Assembly (NCBI RefSeq): GCF_000471905.2
Contig: NW_006494856.1
Span: forward strand, 892,523-956,522
Length of the DNA stretch: 64,000 nt
Direction of reading: 5' to 3'
From: Amborella trichopoda
Lineage: Eukaryota; Streptophyta; Magnoliopsida; Amborellales; Amborellaceae
Shown here: one piece after another, positions 11,941-24,170 of the stretch
Position numbering within the stretch: the stretch's first letter is position 1
How the letters are laid out: each line of letters begins with the position of its first letter
Notes under the pieces: model-generated
Told to the model about the DNA's origin: nothing
Database searches by the model: none
What the model saw: only the letters and a program-made list of their open reading frames with translations
Translations under genes and position numbers: made by a program

Positions 11941-12730
11941 GTTATTCTACAGTTGTGGATAGCGATGCCTAGTTCCGCTGGGACTTGCCTTCTCCTTCTT
12001 TTGCATCGTCTCTGCTCTCTTATCTTCTCCTTTCTTTTCTTCTTCCTTGACTAAAGGAGAGACACGATCTAGCACTGTCATAGCAGTCTGGCTGTGGAGT
12101 AGTATTGTTGTTGTGCTGGTCCATAGTGCTATGCATGTCTTGCTGCCACACCAGATTAGGGTAGTCATATCGGCCTTGGTTTCGAGTGGTATTGCCGTCG
12201 TGTCGATCTGAGTTACTGTACCCATATTGCTACCACTCCGAGTCGGTCACTATACTTGTCCAGCTATCAGGCTAGGCTCATCTCCTTGTCAAGTCCTCTA
12301 CTCTTTTCTCCCCTTATTCAAATCCTCTTCTTCATCTCCCTAACTTCTCATCTTCTCTGCCATTTGAATGTGCACATCTATGCATGTTCGCCCTAAGACA
12401 AGGGTGGGTTCCTTGACTCACTTGTCTTGCAAATTAACCATGTCAGTGCTTTGCTAAAAACAAGGAGATTGTAGGTCAAGGGAGGTGATTCTGAACCAAC
12501 TGAAGCAGCTGGGGGACTTTACGTAATGATCTAAGAAGGCGCCCGTGCGAGTCAGGTCGAGTAAGTCATGGACCCAGGTGAGGTTGGTCCCCACCTCACA
12601 TTTAAAATTCTTCTCTCATCAGTTGGGCACTTGCCCTTGTTCTAAGAACAAGGTTCCCAAGAGAGCGGCCTCAGATCCCGGGTCTTCCGAACTCGAGACA
12701 CGTGTCACCCGTTCATCTAGATTGCTACCC

Positions 12731-15700
12731 CTTTGTCGGTTCGCTCTTGCTTGATCGACATCACCTTTTATTTTCTGCACTACATTCCATGGTATCTGGG
12801 TTATTCAACCCGTTCATCTGAGTTGGGGATTATCTTATCCTTGCACTCATGACCATACCGGGGAAGCAAGATTGTCAAGCCTCGTTCCCTACACTCCTTT
12901 TGAGTCAGGACTCACGGTCCAACTCTCAGGTTCTTTCCTGGATTGGTACGAGAAGAGACTTGAAGGTCCCTAACTCCCCACTTTCTAGTTGTGGTGGACC
13001 CTCCACTAAGGCCCTTCGCATGGGTAGCACGTTTGCTACCACCCACAGCATGCAGCCTGCTACTGGCAAGTCCCTTACTAGTCACATTGCTAAGGTACGT
13101 CGAAAGGCTGCCCTGTCTGCTTTCGCCAAAGGCAAGCAGGTTGCATCTCTCTTGAGGGTCATCGCAAGGCCACCCCCCAAACTCCTTCACCGTCCCGAAC
13201 CTCTATGCTTAGAGGCTCAACACACCGAGGAGGAGATCTTGGGGCCTCCACCTCTCGCACACACCTAAAGGCTCGTCGTACGTCCACTCGGGCCACAACT
13301 CGGGGAAACTTTCATGCTGCCTTAGGCTCGCGTTCAAGGCTAGGCCTTCTCGGGCTGAACCCTACACACGTCATGCATCTGTATACCACAGCTCGGGGTA
13401 GCGCCAGTTTTGCACCAACTTGAGCACACGAGGGTCGACCACTTCATCCTACCTCTCAGTACACACAGCTTCACCCTGTTAGAGATAAGCTCCTACCTGG
13501 TCCCTCATAGACACGAGCTCGTAGGTCTCGGCCTCCTAAGGACGAACCAGCTGACCAAGCCGAGGCCGACCCCCAAGTCACTCGGAGGGCAACTTCCAAA
13601 CATGCACACGCACCAGCTTCACAGGTTCCTCCTCGATCCTAACTCAAGCGGAGTCGTGAGCTAGTTTCTTCTTCTGTCACCCTCCCTAAGAGTACCATCT
13701 TGAGTTAGCCATGCACCCGGACCTTACAAGGGAATTTGGGGCAAAGGCGTGATGGAGATAGAAGCCTACAACCTCCAAGGTAGCAACCCAGGTTGCCCTC
13801 TATCCTTAGACCTCACTCTCTGCTCCAACTGATGGGCACATCTCTTGCATGCTCAAGAAAGACAGGGCAGTCCAGATCCCAGGCTCAATTCTAGAGTGAA
13901 GTCTATTGCAGCCTCAAGATCAAGCAGAAGAGAGGCCTGCAGCTAATACTAGAAAGACCCCTACGGTAGTTGAGGTTACCACTCTTGATAACCTCTTGCC
14001 TCACAATCCCTTCTTCCCTCTTCAGATTCTAGAACCTGAGCAAAAAATTCAAGAATATTGCTCAGTGGTTACCGTCATAGGAAAAGACCGAGCTGCCAAG
14101 AAATCACGGTCCGAAGACCGTCAAGAATCGGTCCTTACACGGTTAGCGTACAAGACTCGAGTCCAGTCGGGGCATGCTGAGCCCCTACAGACCGACTTGT
14201 AGCATACGATTCATCAACCCCGGCAGTTCACTACTCAACCTGGCTCTGACCCTCTAAGAAATGGTCAACGTCATGGTGATCAACGAGTTGGGTGACGCCC
14301 AAGAAGAATGAATGAACTGGTTCAAGGTGATGATGTAGTCCATTCTAAAAAATATGGATCACCTCGAGACCTCTAGACCCCTTTCTTCTCACCATGAGGC
14401 CAACTCCTTGCTTTGTGAGGGCACAGTTCCCAAGCAAACTCCCCCACCGGCCTCCCAAGACAGCTCTGCTCCTCGCATAGTTTCTTAAGCCAATATAGAT
14501 GCCATGGTGACCCACAGTCTCAAGTTTAAGATCTCGAGCATGTAAGGGGTGTCGCTTTACCAAAAGTCGTACCTCTAGTATATCGATCAGGTGCCGTTCC
14601 CCTCAGACTATAAAAAAGGTACTACATCCCTGTACCAGCATATCACTCACTTCCAAGCGGCTTATCGAGAGACGACAGTTGACGGGGGGCTCCTCCTCTG
14701 CCAGTTCATTGAGACTTTCGAAGGGCCAGCCTTCTAATGGTATGCTCGTCTACCTCCATTCTCGATACGCACATGGCAGGAAATGGAGCAACTATTTTTT
14801 CAGTGCTTTTATGAAGTCTAGAGAAATATGGAAACAATCGAGCTCCTCACTCTGACTTAAGAGCCTGGTGAGCCAGTTGATAAGTTCATCGCCTGATGGA
14901 GAGAGTTGGCAACCTATCATGCCACTCCCATGACTGAAAGAGAAGCAGTTCAGATCTGCATACGAAATATGCTGCCCGAGATTGCCCTGCATGTTGAGGC
15001 TTCCAATCCACCCTCCATGTCAGAGCTCATCTTTAAAGAGATTCGTATAGAAGGTCTGTCCAAGCACCAAGGTGGATCTTGCTAGCAGCCCTCTGGCTAG
15101 AGAAACGACCGGGGCAATGGCAATTCTCTCTCCAATAATCGGGGCAACAAGCAAAAAGGAGTGATTAGTGCGACTGTCACCGTGACTGACATTAAAAAAG
15201 CCACCCCTCAAACCTTAGACCTCTCTAAAGGGTAGTCACAACCAAGGCACAAACACCTCAGGCTGGACGCAAGCAGCAGTAGTCTTATTACAAGGTCCTG
15301 CCCCCAGACAATAGAAATTGAAGTGACTACTGGATCCAGCACCAGAACGAGGTGTACCCCTTCTAGAAGGAATGATTTCCTGCGCTGCTTCGACTACTAC
15401 TAGAGCAAAACATGATCCAGCTGCCGGAGGTCAAATCCCCAGAACAGGCTAGACAAGAGACACACTAGAGATACTGCACATATCATAGGAGAGTAGGTCA
15501 CCCCACTCAGGAGTGCTATATGCTCAAAGACATTATCGAAGCCCTTATTAATAAGGGCCAGATAAACCTTGAAGAGCTAAAGAAAGCATTCGGGGTAACT
15601 GAGGCTTACCACGTAGTGACAATCCAAGAGGATGACAAAACACATACCGTCCTCCATGCAGTATTCTCCATAATGCTCGAAGAAGGTCTCATCGCGCTAA

Positions 15701-15732
15701 AGTCGACAATGCAGCCCAAGTTCCTGCCTCCA
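12731..15732 (+). pseudogene. E2 gag, Tat-type (degenerate)
   Basis: Plus-strand gag, a sister of E1/E7. The N-terminal module begins near 12,790 and continues in 12,849-13,268, with SQVLSWIGTRRDLKVPNSP as in the other copies. The equivalent of the KNRQIPGIQG segment lies near 14,515-14,560. The capsid-like region follows (about 14,640-15,060: LLLCQFIETFEGPAF, WYARLPP, EPGEPVDKFIA, MLPEIALHVEASNP), then a basic Asn-rich stretch and a knuckle-like segment with LKKAFGVTEAYHVVTIQED (15,520-15,774). Many stops break it. Homology ends near 15,732, where inverted LTR L3 begins, so protease and pol are absent. Confidence 0.8.
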
Positions 15733-17864
15733 GGCATTAGCCATCGCCGTCGGCAACACGAGAAGGTAGCATGACCCTTCACAGGCACAGAGTTCACAAG
15801 CGATGATAGTCATCACCGTCTACAAGAGACTCGATGCACGGGTGAGACCCCCACGGGCAGTGATAGCATCGTCGTCTACAAGAGACGCGAGGTAGGGCGA
15901 GACCCCCTTGGGTGGCGATAGGCATTGCCACGACCCCTTCACGGGCGACGATAGGTATCGCCATCTGCAATAGGCATGAGGCAAGGCGAGACCCACACAG
16001 GCGACGATAGGTATCGTGGTCTGCAACCTGTGAGAGAAAAGAGAAATAGTCTACGGTCGGTGATACACATCACCGCGCGAGACGTTAGTCCTGGAACCGA
16101 AACAGGAGCCCGACCCGTTGCTTGAATGCGATCCGGCTCGCTGTGCTCCTTCAGACGGCCTTTCGCACAACGACAACTAATGCGCGCACACCATGTTGAG
16201 GAAAAGAGACGAACCAAGAGAGAGAGGAAAAAGCTCGCGCATGGCGCTGCCATCGCCATGCACGACTTGTGAAACCATAAGAGGGGAAGAGAGAAAGAGG
16301 CGTGCACGGCACTGCCACTGCAGTGCATGGCCTTTGGGAAAGACCAGTAGAGAAGACAAAGAAGAAGAAAGAGAAAAAGAGAGAGAAGAATAAAGAAAAA
16401 GAAAACCAGAGAGAGAAGAAGGGAAGAGAGAGAAAATACTTTGAGGGAAAAAATAAATTTTTATTAATCAAAAGAGTCTTTGTGAGTCCAAAAGAGAGAT
16501 TCATCCAAGAGCCCAATAGCCCTTCCTCAATGAGAGGCAGCATCTATTTATAAACTATGGCTAAAATGTGTGTGGATTACCCAAAACTAACCCTAATTGA
16601 GGATAATTACATCTTTATTTAATTAAATATAATAAAAAAAATAGGGTGTAAAATGACTGATTTGCTTCTGCCTTACAATTGAAAAAATTTCAAAACAGTC
16701 ATTGTTGAGAACTAGGGACGTTCTTGATTCTTCTCGGATGATCCATTGATGATCCGACGTCTGAATGAACAAAATATGATTGCCATTACGTAAGGCTCGA
16801 TGCTACGATCATTTTGATATCGAATTTAAGCCATGAATCACACTTTAAAGGCATGATTACATAACTTGAAATTCACATAGATCTTGAAAACTTTCGATCG
16901 ATAGTGTGTCTTCATGTTCAAGTTCTTATGTGATTTCTTCATTGAATTGCACTGAGCATGTCATCACGATCACGTTGCAATAAACTAGACGCGATTTGGT
17001 GCCCGAACGAAGTTTTGGCAATTTTGAATTTTGGCCAGCATTTGAGATTTCGGCCGATAGAATCTGCAGTGAATTCAACTTGATCTTGTGCTAAATCCAA
17101 CCGTTCATCATGTGCGACATTTGGATCAGTGATAACCACGGACCTTATGCACGTGATGCAACTGGTCTCACGTCAATAGGTCTCTCGGGCACTATGATTT
17201 GGCCACTCGAGTGGGTGGACGTCCTGCTGATTTTTTGCAATGTGCGGCTTCAAATCGCAAACTTCTCTCTAGATTTTCTTCTGGCTCGATCATCGCCACA
17301 AGACGTGCCACATATCAAAATGCTCGTCTTGATGACACGAACATGTTCCAACAAGTTTAAGCGTGATCCAATCTCAAAAAAGTGAGATATGAGTATCGTA
17401 AGTCACTATTCGTGACTGTCCCTTTAATGGATATTAGTTGTAGGGTGGCCGCATGGGAATAGTGTGCGACTCCTCATGTTTCGATCTTTTACCCATAACT
17501 TCTTCCTGGAGTGTCTATTTAAGCTGAAATTTGACCCCAGTGGGTTTTCAACTATGATGAATCCAATGGCAATAGTCCCATAGATGTTTGATACTCCAAA
17601 AGTAGGGTAGTAGTTATCGGGATCCGTTTCAGGGTGTTAGAGGTTGATTCTGTCGAAACTATTTCTTCGTCTGTACTGCCATAGACATGTTGAAATGCAA
17701 CAAAACTTGAAAGGAGGCATTTTCGAGTCTTTATGAAGATCTTGACCAGTTTTGGGGCCATTCTGAGACAGTCAAAATTTTCACTGTTTGTCAGACTTTA
17801 TTGACTGGCTTCTCCCTTTTATTCCACATCAAGGGCCCATGGTGCTGAAAAATATCTTCAAACA
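15733..17864 (-). mobile_element. L3: inverted, truncated LTR
   Basis: Minus-orientation LTR of the L2 subfamily. The outer end is at 17,864 (TGTTTGAAGA on the minus strand). TATAAATA (minus) is at 16,545-16,552 and AATAAA (minus) at 16,460-16,465. The U5 end is cut: at 15,733 it joins gag of E2 in the middle of the hairpin repeats, so the last 0.8 kb or so of the LTR and the PBS are missing. With L2 it forms a large inverted repeat around E2 gag. It is not a normal 3' LTR for E2, because the orientation is wrong. Confidence 0.8.
15735..16330 (-). repeat. L3 U5 hairpin array
   Basis: Inverted copy of the L2 array. Repeated GCGACGATAGGTATCGCC and GGCGATAGGCATTGCC units form short stems; the hairpins with CATGCACGAC/GTCGTGCATG-like arms lie near 16,240-16,330. 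Confidence 0.7.
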
Positions 17865-18979
17865 ACTAGCTCTATAGAAGGTCGTAAGATAGAATTTTAT
17901 TAAGGTGTCTATCAAATGAGGAAGGACAGACAACTTTGAAAGAAGTGCATGCTTGAGTATGTGGCATGCACTAGTCTAGTCCTAAGTAATATCACCAACT
18001 CCATAAGTTGGGATACTTTTGGCCCACAATGGCAAAGGATGCATTTAAATATGTCAAAAAGTTTCATGCCTGTCAAATACATAACGACTATATTTATCAG
18101 TCGCCAGAGCCGCTTCACCCAACTCTTATGACATGGCCTTTCTCCTAATGGGGGATGAATATTGTGAGACTTACGACTCCAATATCATTGGGTAGACACC
18201 CTTATATATTGGCATCCATTGATTACTTCTCAAAATGGGTAGAAGTTGTCCCTCTTCAAAGGGTAACAAGCAAAATTGTAGTCAATTTCATATGTCATCA
18301 TATTGTCTATCGATTTGGGGTATCAGACAAGATTATATCCAATAAGGGATCCCCATTCAAGAATGACCATATCACCCGATTAGTCATTTTAATATCGATT
18401 GGAGGTACTCTTCAATGTACAATCATAGGGCAAATGGCCAGGTGGAAGCCTTTAATAAGAGCCTTTGCAAGGTTTTAAAGAAACCGTGAAAGAGAGCCAA
18501 TGGGATTGACATGAAAAACTACCCAAAGCTCTCTTGACATATCGAACAACTTGGAAGAATGCCACCTCAGAGACCCCGTATTCGTTGGTTATAGAGTTGA
18601 AGTTGTCTTACCCCTTGAAGTCCAACTGCCCTCCTTAAGGGTAGTGATCCATTACGGGCTGACAAAAGATGAATGGGTCAAGTTAAGACATAACGAACTC
18701 GATACACTCGATGAAAAAAGACTCATCGCATAAGAAAAGTTGGAAGTCTATCAAGCAAGGATGATAAGAGCATTTGATAAGAAGATAATATTGCGGTATT
18801 TCAAGCCACAAGTGATTTGGTTTTACCCGTACAACACCCTATTAGTGCATCTCAATCAAAATTTCAGCCCAAATGCGAAGGGCCCTACATTGTTAGAAAG
18901 GCATACTCTATCAGAGCATACCTCCAATGTAAAGAAACATGCGAGGATATCATGCCCCCAATTAATAGGAGGTACTTAA
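17865..18979 (+). pseudogene. E3 integrase remnant (catalytic residues lost)
   Basis: Plus-strand integrase of a Tat-like element distinct from E1/E7. A degraded zinc-binding region (about 17,930-18,090) ends KKFHACQIH, where a Cys of the CxxC pair is Phe. The core (18,155-18,478) reads MNIVRLTTPISLG, IDYFSKWVEVVPLQ and FGVSDKIISNKG. Both Asp of the D,D-35-E triad visible elsewhere (MDIV, IISDNG) are Asn here. The C-terminal part (18,551-18,979) has VVLPLEVQLPSLRV and LDEKRLIA. Stops and frame changes are frequent. The left end abuts the start of L3. Confidence 0.82.
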
Positions 18980-19447
18980 AAAAATATTACACTTAAAGAT
19001 AATATAATCCGCAAAGAACGACTCTAAACTGCCCATCATATAGTCCAAGCTAGACTTTAAATTGTTTAACAACAGGTCTTTTCATTGACCCTCAAGGCCA
19101 GATGTGGGTATTTTGAAATGGCCACTATATAAAAGTTCGTACCTCAAGACTATAAACCAATGGGTATAAAAGTTCATATCTCAAGACTATAAACTGATGG
19201 GTATAGAAGTGTAAATCTCAAGAATATAAACTGATGGGTATACAGTCCATACCTCACGACTATAAACTGATGGGTATGGTAGTCCATTATACATGACTAT
19301 AAACTGCTTATTATTAGCTATATACGTAGCCCCTTCAAGATATATAATCCTTCTCTTTCTTAAGTCACTTGAATAGTAGTTTTCTTTACGATATCATCTT
19401 GAGCATTAAGTTTGTAGTCCTTCTTGACCCATTGCTAACGGTTATGC
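18980..19447 (+). other. 3' region of E3 with no gene
   Basis: Non-coding sequence after the integrase. It contains scattered TAAACTG motifs and the 37-bp array described separately. A few hundred bases after the array show nothing further. No PPT or LTR of E3 could be fixed before the copia LTR candidate begins. Confidence 0.5.
19129..19312. repeat. 37-bp tandem repeat, about five copies
   Basis: Units contain CTCAAGACTATAAACTGATG followed by GGTATA and a variable tail; the period is 37 bases. The last unit is degraded. The TAAACTG core also recurs in the 3' regions at 51,540-52,010 and 59,510-59,950. Confidence 0.85.
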
Positions 19448-20042
19448 TGTTGGAATTTATCTAAAATCCCACATAACAATGAGCACTAGGTTCCCTTTAT
19501 GAACCTAGCTCACTCCTGTTGAGCCCTTGGCTAAATAATGGTCTGAGCCTTGTTGTAGAACCCAAACTATGCCATTTTGAGGTAGTTTGGGGTCCAGTTT
19601 TGGAAAGTTGTTCCCAAAGTATTATGATAAGGTTTTTGGTCTCCATTAGTATAAGAGAGATGTTTCATGTGATGAGTCGGTAGCTTCCCGAGATCTGATC
19701 TTGATCCAACACTTCTTGCACTATTGGGGTGGATGATAGTCAAGGGTTGTTCCAATTCTGTTGTCATTTTTTGCACGGTGAAACCTTTATGGAATCGGCT
19801 TCCCATATGATGCTTAGTCTTATACGCTTTACTTCCTTTTGATTGTACTTTCTTTATTGAACATTGTAAAAAGGATTGCTCAATCTATAATAGCATGCCT
19901 TTGTTGAAGGATGTTGTAGTTTTTATTTAAAAAGTTTGTAGTAAACAAGGGTTATTTCAAGAAGTAATGAAAGTTTATATAAGGATTTTTTAAATAATTT
20001 TAATTTTCATACCTTGTGTAATTCCCTTTATACTACCTCGAT
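19448..20042 (+). mobile_element. E4 Ty1/copia 5' LTR (candidate)
   Basis: Begins TGTTGGAATTTATC, a common copia LTR start, about 0.6 kb before a PBS-like site and gag. A TATA-like TTTATATAAGG lies near 19,975. The right edge is inferred from the PBS and lacks a clear CA. No second LTR is present because the element stops at the N gap. Confidence 0.5.
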
Positions 20043-20054
20043 TGCTATCAAAGC
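20043..20054 (+). promoter_or_regulatory. E4 primer binding site, initiator-Met type (degenerate)
   Basis: TGCTATCAAAGC differs by two bases from TGGTATCAGAGC, the plant PBS complementary to initiator tRNA-Met that most copia elements use. Its position between the LTR candidate and gag supports it. Confidence 0.6.
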
Positions 20055-20112
20055 AAGGTACGTTATAGTATTCTTAATAAGCGATTTTGACCGATTTACT
20101 AAAAAGTGAAAT

Positions 20113-21742
20113 GTTCGATGGGACGAACTATTTCAAATGGAAGAGAAAAGTTGGTTGTTTCCTACATTAGGAATATCTAGTAACCTTAATATCCTAGGCT
20201 CCTCCAGCTGAGCCTAGAGGGAATGCAGCTGGGCCCACAACAGACTCCTATGCTACATGGGTCTTTAAGAAACTCACAACAATGAATATACTGCTATGGA
20301 CTAGGATTGAGACCTATGCTATAGAGTATGAGGTCTATAAGACAGCCAAAGAGATTATGGACAAAGTAAAGAAGGCATATGACATGCCTTCTCACAACCG
20401 TAAAGTTCTTGATATAAGAAGGTTGTTGGATTTTGGCATGCCACAACCGTGCCAAGTGGGAGAGCACCTTCGAAATTTCAAGATGATGATTCGTGAATTG
20501 GATGCTGCTGGGATGACTTTTAACTCTCCAACCCAGACCACCCTCTTCCTCTCCACTCTTTCAGGATCATTGGATTCATTCAAAGCAAACCTTGTGGCTC
20601 GAGAGACACCATCGATTTCGTGGAGGGTAAAGAAGACATAAGAACTGCCCACATGGATGGATCAAAAGCATTCGTCCATATGGTAAATCCTAACCCCACT
20701 CCTTTGAATATTCATGCTGGGTGCGTAGTTGATCCCACCAGTGCTAGTTCTACCTTAGTGGCACTTTACGCTAACATTAATAGAGAGGGCAAAGGTAAAT
20801 TCAAAAGAAAGGGTTAAAATCCAAGGGATAATCCGAATTTTAAGGGAAAGAAGCCATATGATAGGCCTATGCCACCTCCTCCTTTTAAGGGTCCGTACAA
20901 TGGGAGAAAAGATAAGAACGGGAACCAAAATTATGCTCTGTAACCCAATAGGAAGGACTTTTCCAGAACCCAGTATTTTTGGTGCAAGAGATATGGACAT
21001 ACCATGAAGTTCTCTAAGAATCTTCGATCTGTTCCATAAATACTCCAAAACCCTGCACATAAGGGAGAAAGAGTGTGCATCGCGATTGAGGCCATGATTT
21101 CCAAGTACAAATGCATGGTGATTGGACTCTAGGGCAACCGTACACATCACTGATCAACATGTAGTGTACGTACTTTCAAAGAACTTAAGGTGGGGAAAAC
21201 CAAAATCTACATGGGAGGAAACTAGGAGGAACCGGTTCTAGGAGTCAAAAACTAAGTTCTGGATTTGAAAAATGGAGAAACCCATGTCCTCAAAGATACT
21301 CTCTATGCACTTGGAATGCGTAAAATTTTGATATCGATTATAAGCCTTCTTCTTCTGGTTACCCGACTCCTTTCTCAGGTAGTTCAAATTATGTGTATGA
21401 AAAGGACCTGAGTGGTGCAGTCATCTTTATAGCCCAGGTGGCAGACGGCCTTTTAACTGTTAAAATCAAATCCATTGTTGTTTATGTGTAGGGGTCACAA
21501 AATGATTTTATGCTTTGGCATCTAAGACTAGGGTACATAGTAATGGCAAGAATGGAAAGAATTCAAATGGATGGTTTTCTTTAAACTATGAGCAATGATT
21601 TCCAAAATACGCGTGAGGCAGGTTTATAAGGAAAGATGACCAAAATGCCTCATAGAAAATTCCAAAAATTTACTTGGCTTTTAGAGTTAGTCCACACAGA
21701 CATTTGTGACCAGTGAGTCATCGCTACGTGAAGGACACATTA
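20113..21742 (+). pseudogene. E4 Ty1/copia gag and start of pol
   Basis: The start reads FDGTNYFKWKRKVG (about 20,113), the usual copia gag opening. The UBN2-type gag domain follows in 20,282-20,641 (TAKEIMDKVKKAYDMPSHNR, then IRELDAAG and LFLSTLSGSLDSF). A Gly/Pro/Lys-rich stretch and a damaged knuckle (about 20,820-21,010) come next. The GAG-pre-integrase segment is near 21,500 (DFMLWHLRLGYIVMARMERI), and the first residues of integrase follow to about 21,720. Stops occur throughout. It is cut by the N gap and nothing of RT is seen after it. Confidence 0.82.
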
Positions 21743-21762
21743 NNNNNNNNNNNNNNNNNNNN
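21743..21762. other. Assembly gap (20 N)
   Basis: Twenty N bases. The sequence changes from copia coding remnant on the left to AT-rich DNA on the right, so linkage across this point rests on scaffolding only. Confidence 0.98.
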
Positions 21763-22609
21763 ATCGAGGATTTTTGTGAAAATCTAGGGCTGACCAATAT
21801 ATGATATATAATACTGATTACATTAATAAAAGAAATATATTATGTAATAAATATATTATATATAATACAAATTTCATTAATAGAATAAATATAAATATAA
21901 ATATATATTATAATATAAATATATATTATATAAATATATACTAATAGTATATATTATTTGATATAAGAACAATAATGTATATATCTGTTTTATTTAATGT
22001 TATTAGGAAATTACCTTGAAGTTTTTGTTATTACATGTATACCTATTTTTCCATCTTCACAACATTTTCTTCTAAAAAAGACAGAACTACCCTTTTCAGA
22101 TTTTTAAAAAACGAAAATTTTAAAACATTCAAGTTTTTTAAAACTAAAAAATAAGCTTATTCGGTTTTTCAAAAACTAAAAATTAGATAAATTCGAAAAA
22201 CAAAATTGGGTTTCATCTTCAAAACCCAAGATAACCTCAAATCACTTTCTCTAAAAAATTTATCTCTCTAAAAAATTGTGTCAGCTTTTGCCTCTCATCT
22301 TGGATCAGTAATTAGGGTATCTCTCTAATAATCAATCTCAATAAGATAAAATTGAGGTTTCTTAGTAGTGCTAATAGTTTCTCTCTCATATTATGATATA
22401 TTTTGTCCTGAGTTTTGTGATTTATGAATTATTAGTATTTTCTCTAAAGAAGATCGAAAGCAGGAGATTGTTCATATTGCAAATCCCAATTTCTACTCCA
22501 AAACCCATTTCAACCCTCTCATGGTCTAGGGTTTTGAATCTAGAATGCTCATCTTTCCCTGCAAATTTCTCCATTTTGATTTTTTGGTTATCGTCTTGAG
22601 GGGGTTGGC
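21763..22609. other. AT-rich DNA without a recognisable gene
   Basis: 21,780-22,000 is almost pure A/T with TATAAATATA-type runs. The rest is AT-rich with A-tracts. On the minus strand, 22,600-22,200 looks like a plant 5' leader (AAACCCTAGA near 22,528, short A/G runs), but no coding region follows. Nothing firm can be assigned. Confidence 0.4.
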
Positions 22610-24156
22610 TGACCGATGGTGGGGCGTGAGAGGACCCGAGGGTTGGGTCCCGTGGATTCGCTCACATCCACACGTCAGTTGAAGATGCAGACTGCTGCGC
22701 AGGGCAGATGGTGTGCTGTGTAAGGGAGAGAGGGAGAGAGAGAGAGATACAGAGAGAGAGGTTGAGGCGGTGACCCAGTTAGGAGAGAGGGGGGATGGGT
22801 TTACACACTTAGGGGTACTTTCTCTCTCTCAAAGTTCTCTCTTTCCTCTCGGCAGGATTAAGCACTCGGAAGCAAACGACGAGAAGGACAAACATAACGC
22901 CTCTGTTTATAAGTGAAAAAGGGGTAAAAATCCAGACCTTTTACAAGTGACTTAAGCTTGCTTATATAGAGGATTCACCAAATAGGGGTGAACGCTTATA
23001 AACAAAGCTTAATTACAATTTAAAAAATTAGTAATAAATCTTGAAATTAGGCACAATGACCAAAATGTCCCTGATATCTTTTCCGTTAATGATGAAGCCA
23101 TCCCTACATGAAGTTCGTTCCGCCATGGTCAGATCTTGAAATCTTTTTCTGCAACTTGTGGCAATGGTTTAGAGGATTTGTCAGCATATCTTCAATGTCC
23201 TTACTATTCTAATCATTTTGATGCCCTTTAATCATGGTGGGGTGACCTTTTTCCCACGGGGTGGAAGTCTGGCTAGATTCGTGAACTTCTCGCCAATGCA
23301 GGTCGACTCGTGATGTTCTGGCTTTTGACTCTAATTGTAAACGAAAGAGAAGATAGTCACAGTCATTTTGCACCAAGTTTGGGTTGATTTAGTTGTGGTT
23401 TGCATTTTTGCCTAATTTGGGAGGTCATCGAAAAGAGGGATTCCAGCAACTGAGCGGATACTTCTTCTATGACCTAAGAACTTTCATCCATTGAACCTTG
23501 GATTAAATGCAAGAGTTATACCAGTTTGTAGCTCTTCGCGAGGTGGTTGCATTGAACTCATCCCCGTGGTGATCTGATGCTTGGATGTCGAGTTATGCTT
23601 CACTGGATTAGAGGCTTCTTCTTCTTAAACCCTGGTTTTCTTTTTCTGGTTTTGCGAGCACATTCTCTCTAGGAAAACTTTGACTCTAGGTCGTGCAACA
23701 CTAGCAATGCTGCCATGGCAACACATCTAGTGTCGCTCAAAAAAATCATTAAAAAACCGACTCAAAATAGAAACAATCAGTTTGGGGCAAAAGGGGTTGG
23801 GCGACACTGGCAATGTCGCCCAAATCTAAGAGACACTAGGCATGTCATCCAAACCAAAAGTCCTCCAATTTGAGATTTTTTTTTACAGGTGTGTTCCTTA
23901 TCCTCTTGTGAAGCTCTCAAATAGTATTTGGGCCAAAATGGATTTTCTTATTATTTTTAATGATTTGTTTGGTAAAACAGGGCATCTACAAGATTCTAGG
24001 TCAAAACAGGACTTTTGTAAGGTTCCGGGCAGCCAGACTGGTTCTGGGTCACAGGGTAGGCTATGTGAACTATGGATTTTGAGTTTACAAGGATAATGTG
24101 GTCCTATAGGTGCAAGAAACCAAAGAATTTGCCAGATTTAAAATGGGGTGTCTACA
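22610..24156 (-). mobile_element. E5 3' LTR
   Basis: Minus-orientation LTR whose start is fixed at 24,156 by the PPT and TGTAGACACCCC on the minus strand. TATATAA (minus) is at 22,962-22,968, leaving a U3 of about 1.2 kb. The U5 end is uncertain, somewhere near 22,610; a GA-rich stretch lies at 22,722-22,760. Inside U3 there is a perfect 8-bp hairpin (23,799-23,821). No partner 5' LTR exists in the window because E5 is cut at 32,451. Confidence 0.6.
23799..23821. repeat. Perfect hairpin in E5 U3
   Basis: Arms GGGCGACA and TGTCGCCC around a 7-base loop. Related GGCGACAC / GTGTCGCC motifs recur at 26,050-26,460. Confidence 0.8.
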
Positions 24157-24170
24157 GTTGCCCCTCTTTG
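24157..24170 (-). promoter_or_regulatory. E5 polypurine tract
   Basis: On the minus strand CAAAGAGGGGCAAC immediately precedes TGTAGACACCCC. A purine run directly against a TG-starting LTR is the plus-strand DNA primer site of LTR elements. Confidence 0.75.

Larger units (their letters stand above)
10279..12730 (+). mobile_element. L2: 5'-truncated LTR of E2
   Basis: Plus-orientation LTR of a subfamily related to L4/L5. It starts abruptly at about 10,279-10,283 at a position equal to about 580 bases into L4, right against the outer end of L1. TATAAATA is at 11,041-11,048 and AATAAA at 11,108-11,113, so R begins near 11,070. U5 then carries hairpin repeats to about 11,940 and a less repetitive part. 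The LTR end and PBS that precede gag in E6 and E7 are missing: at about 12,720 the sequence jumps from pre-PBS to post-PBS sequence. The missing U3 probably lies left of the window, beyond E1. Confidence 0.75.

Noticed and set aside
22200-22600. Host gene promoter and 5' leader on the minus strand (AAACCCTAGA, A/G-rich leader)
   Set aside because: No coding sequence follows on the minus strand to the left; AT-rich DNA and an assembly gap follow instead.
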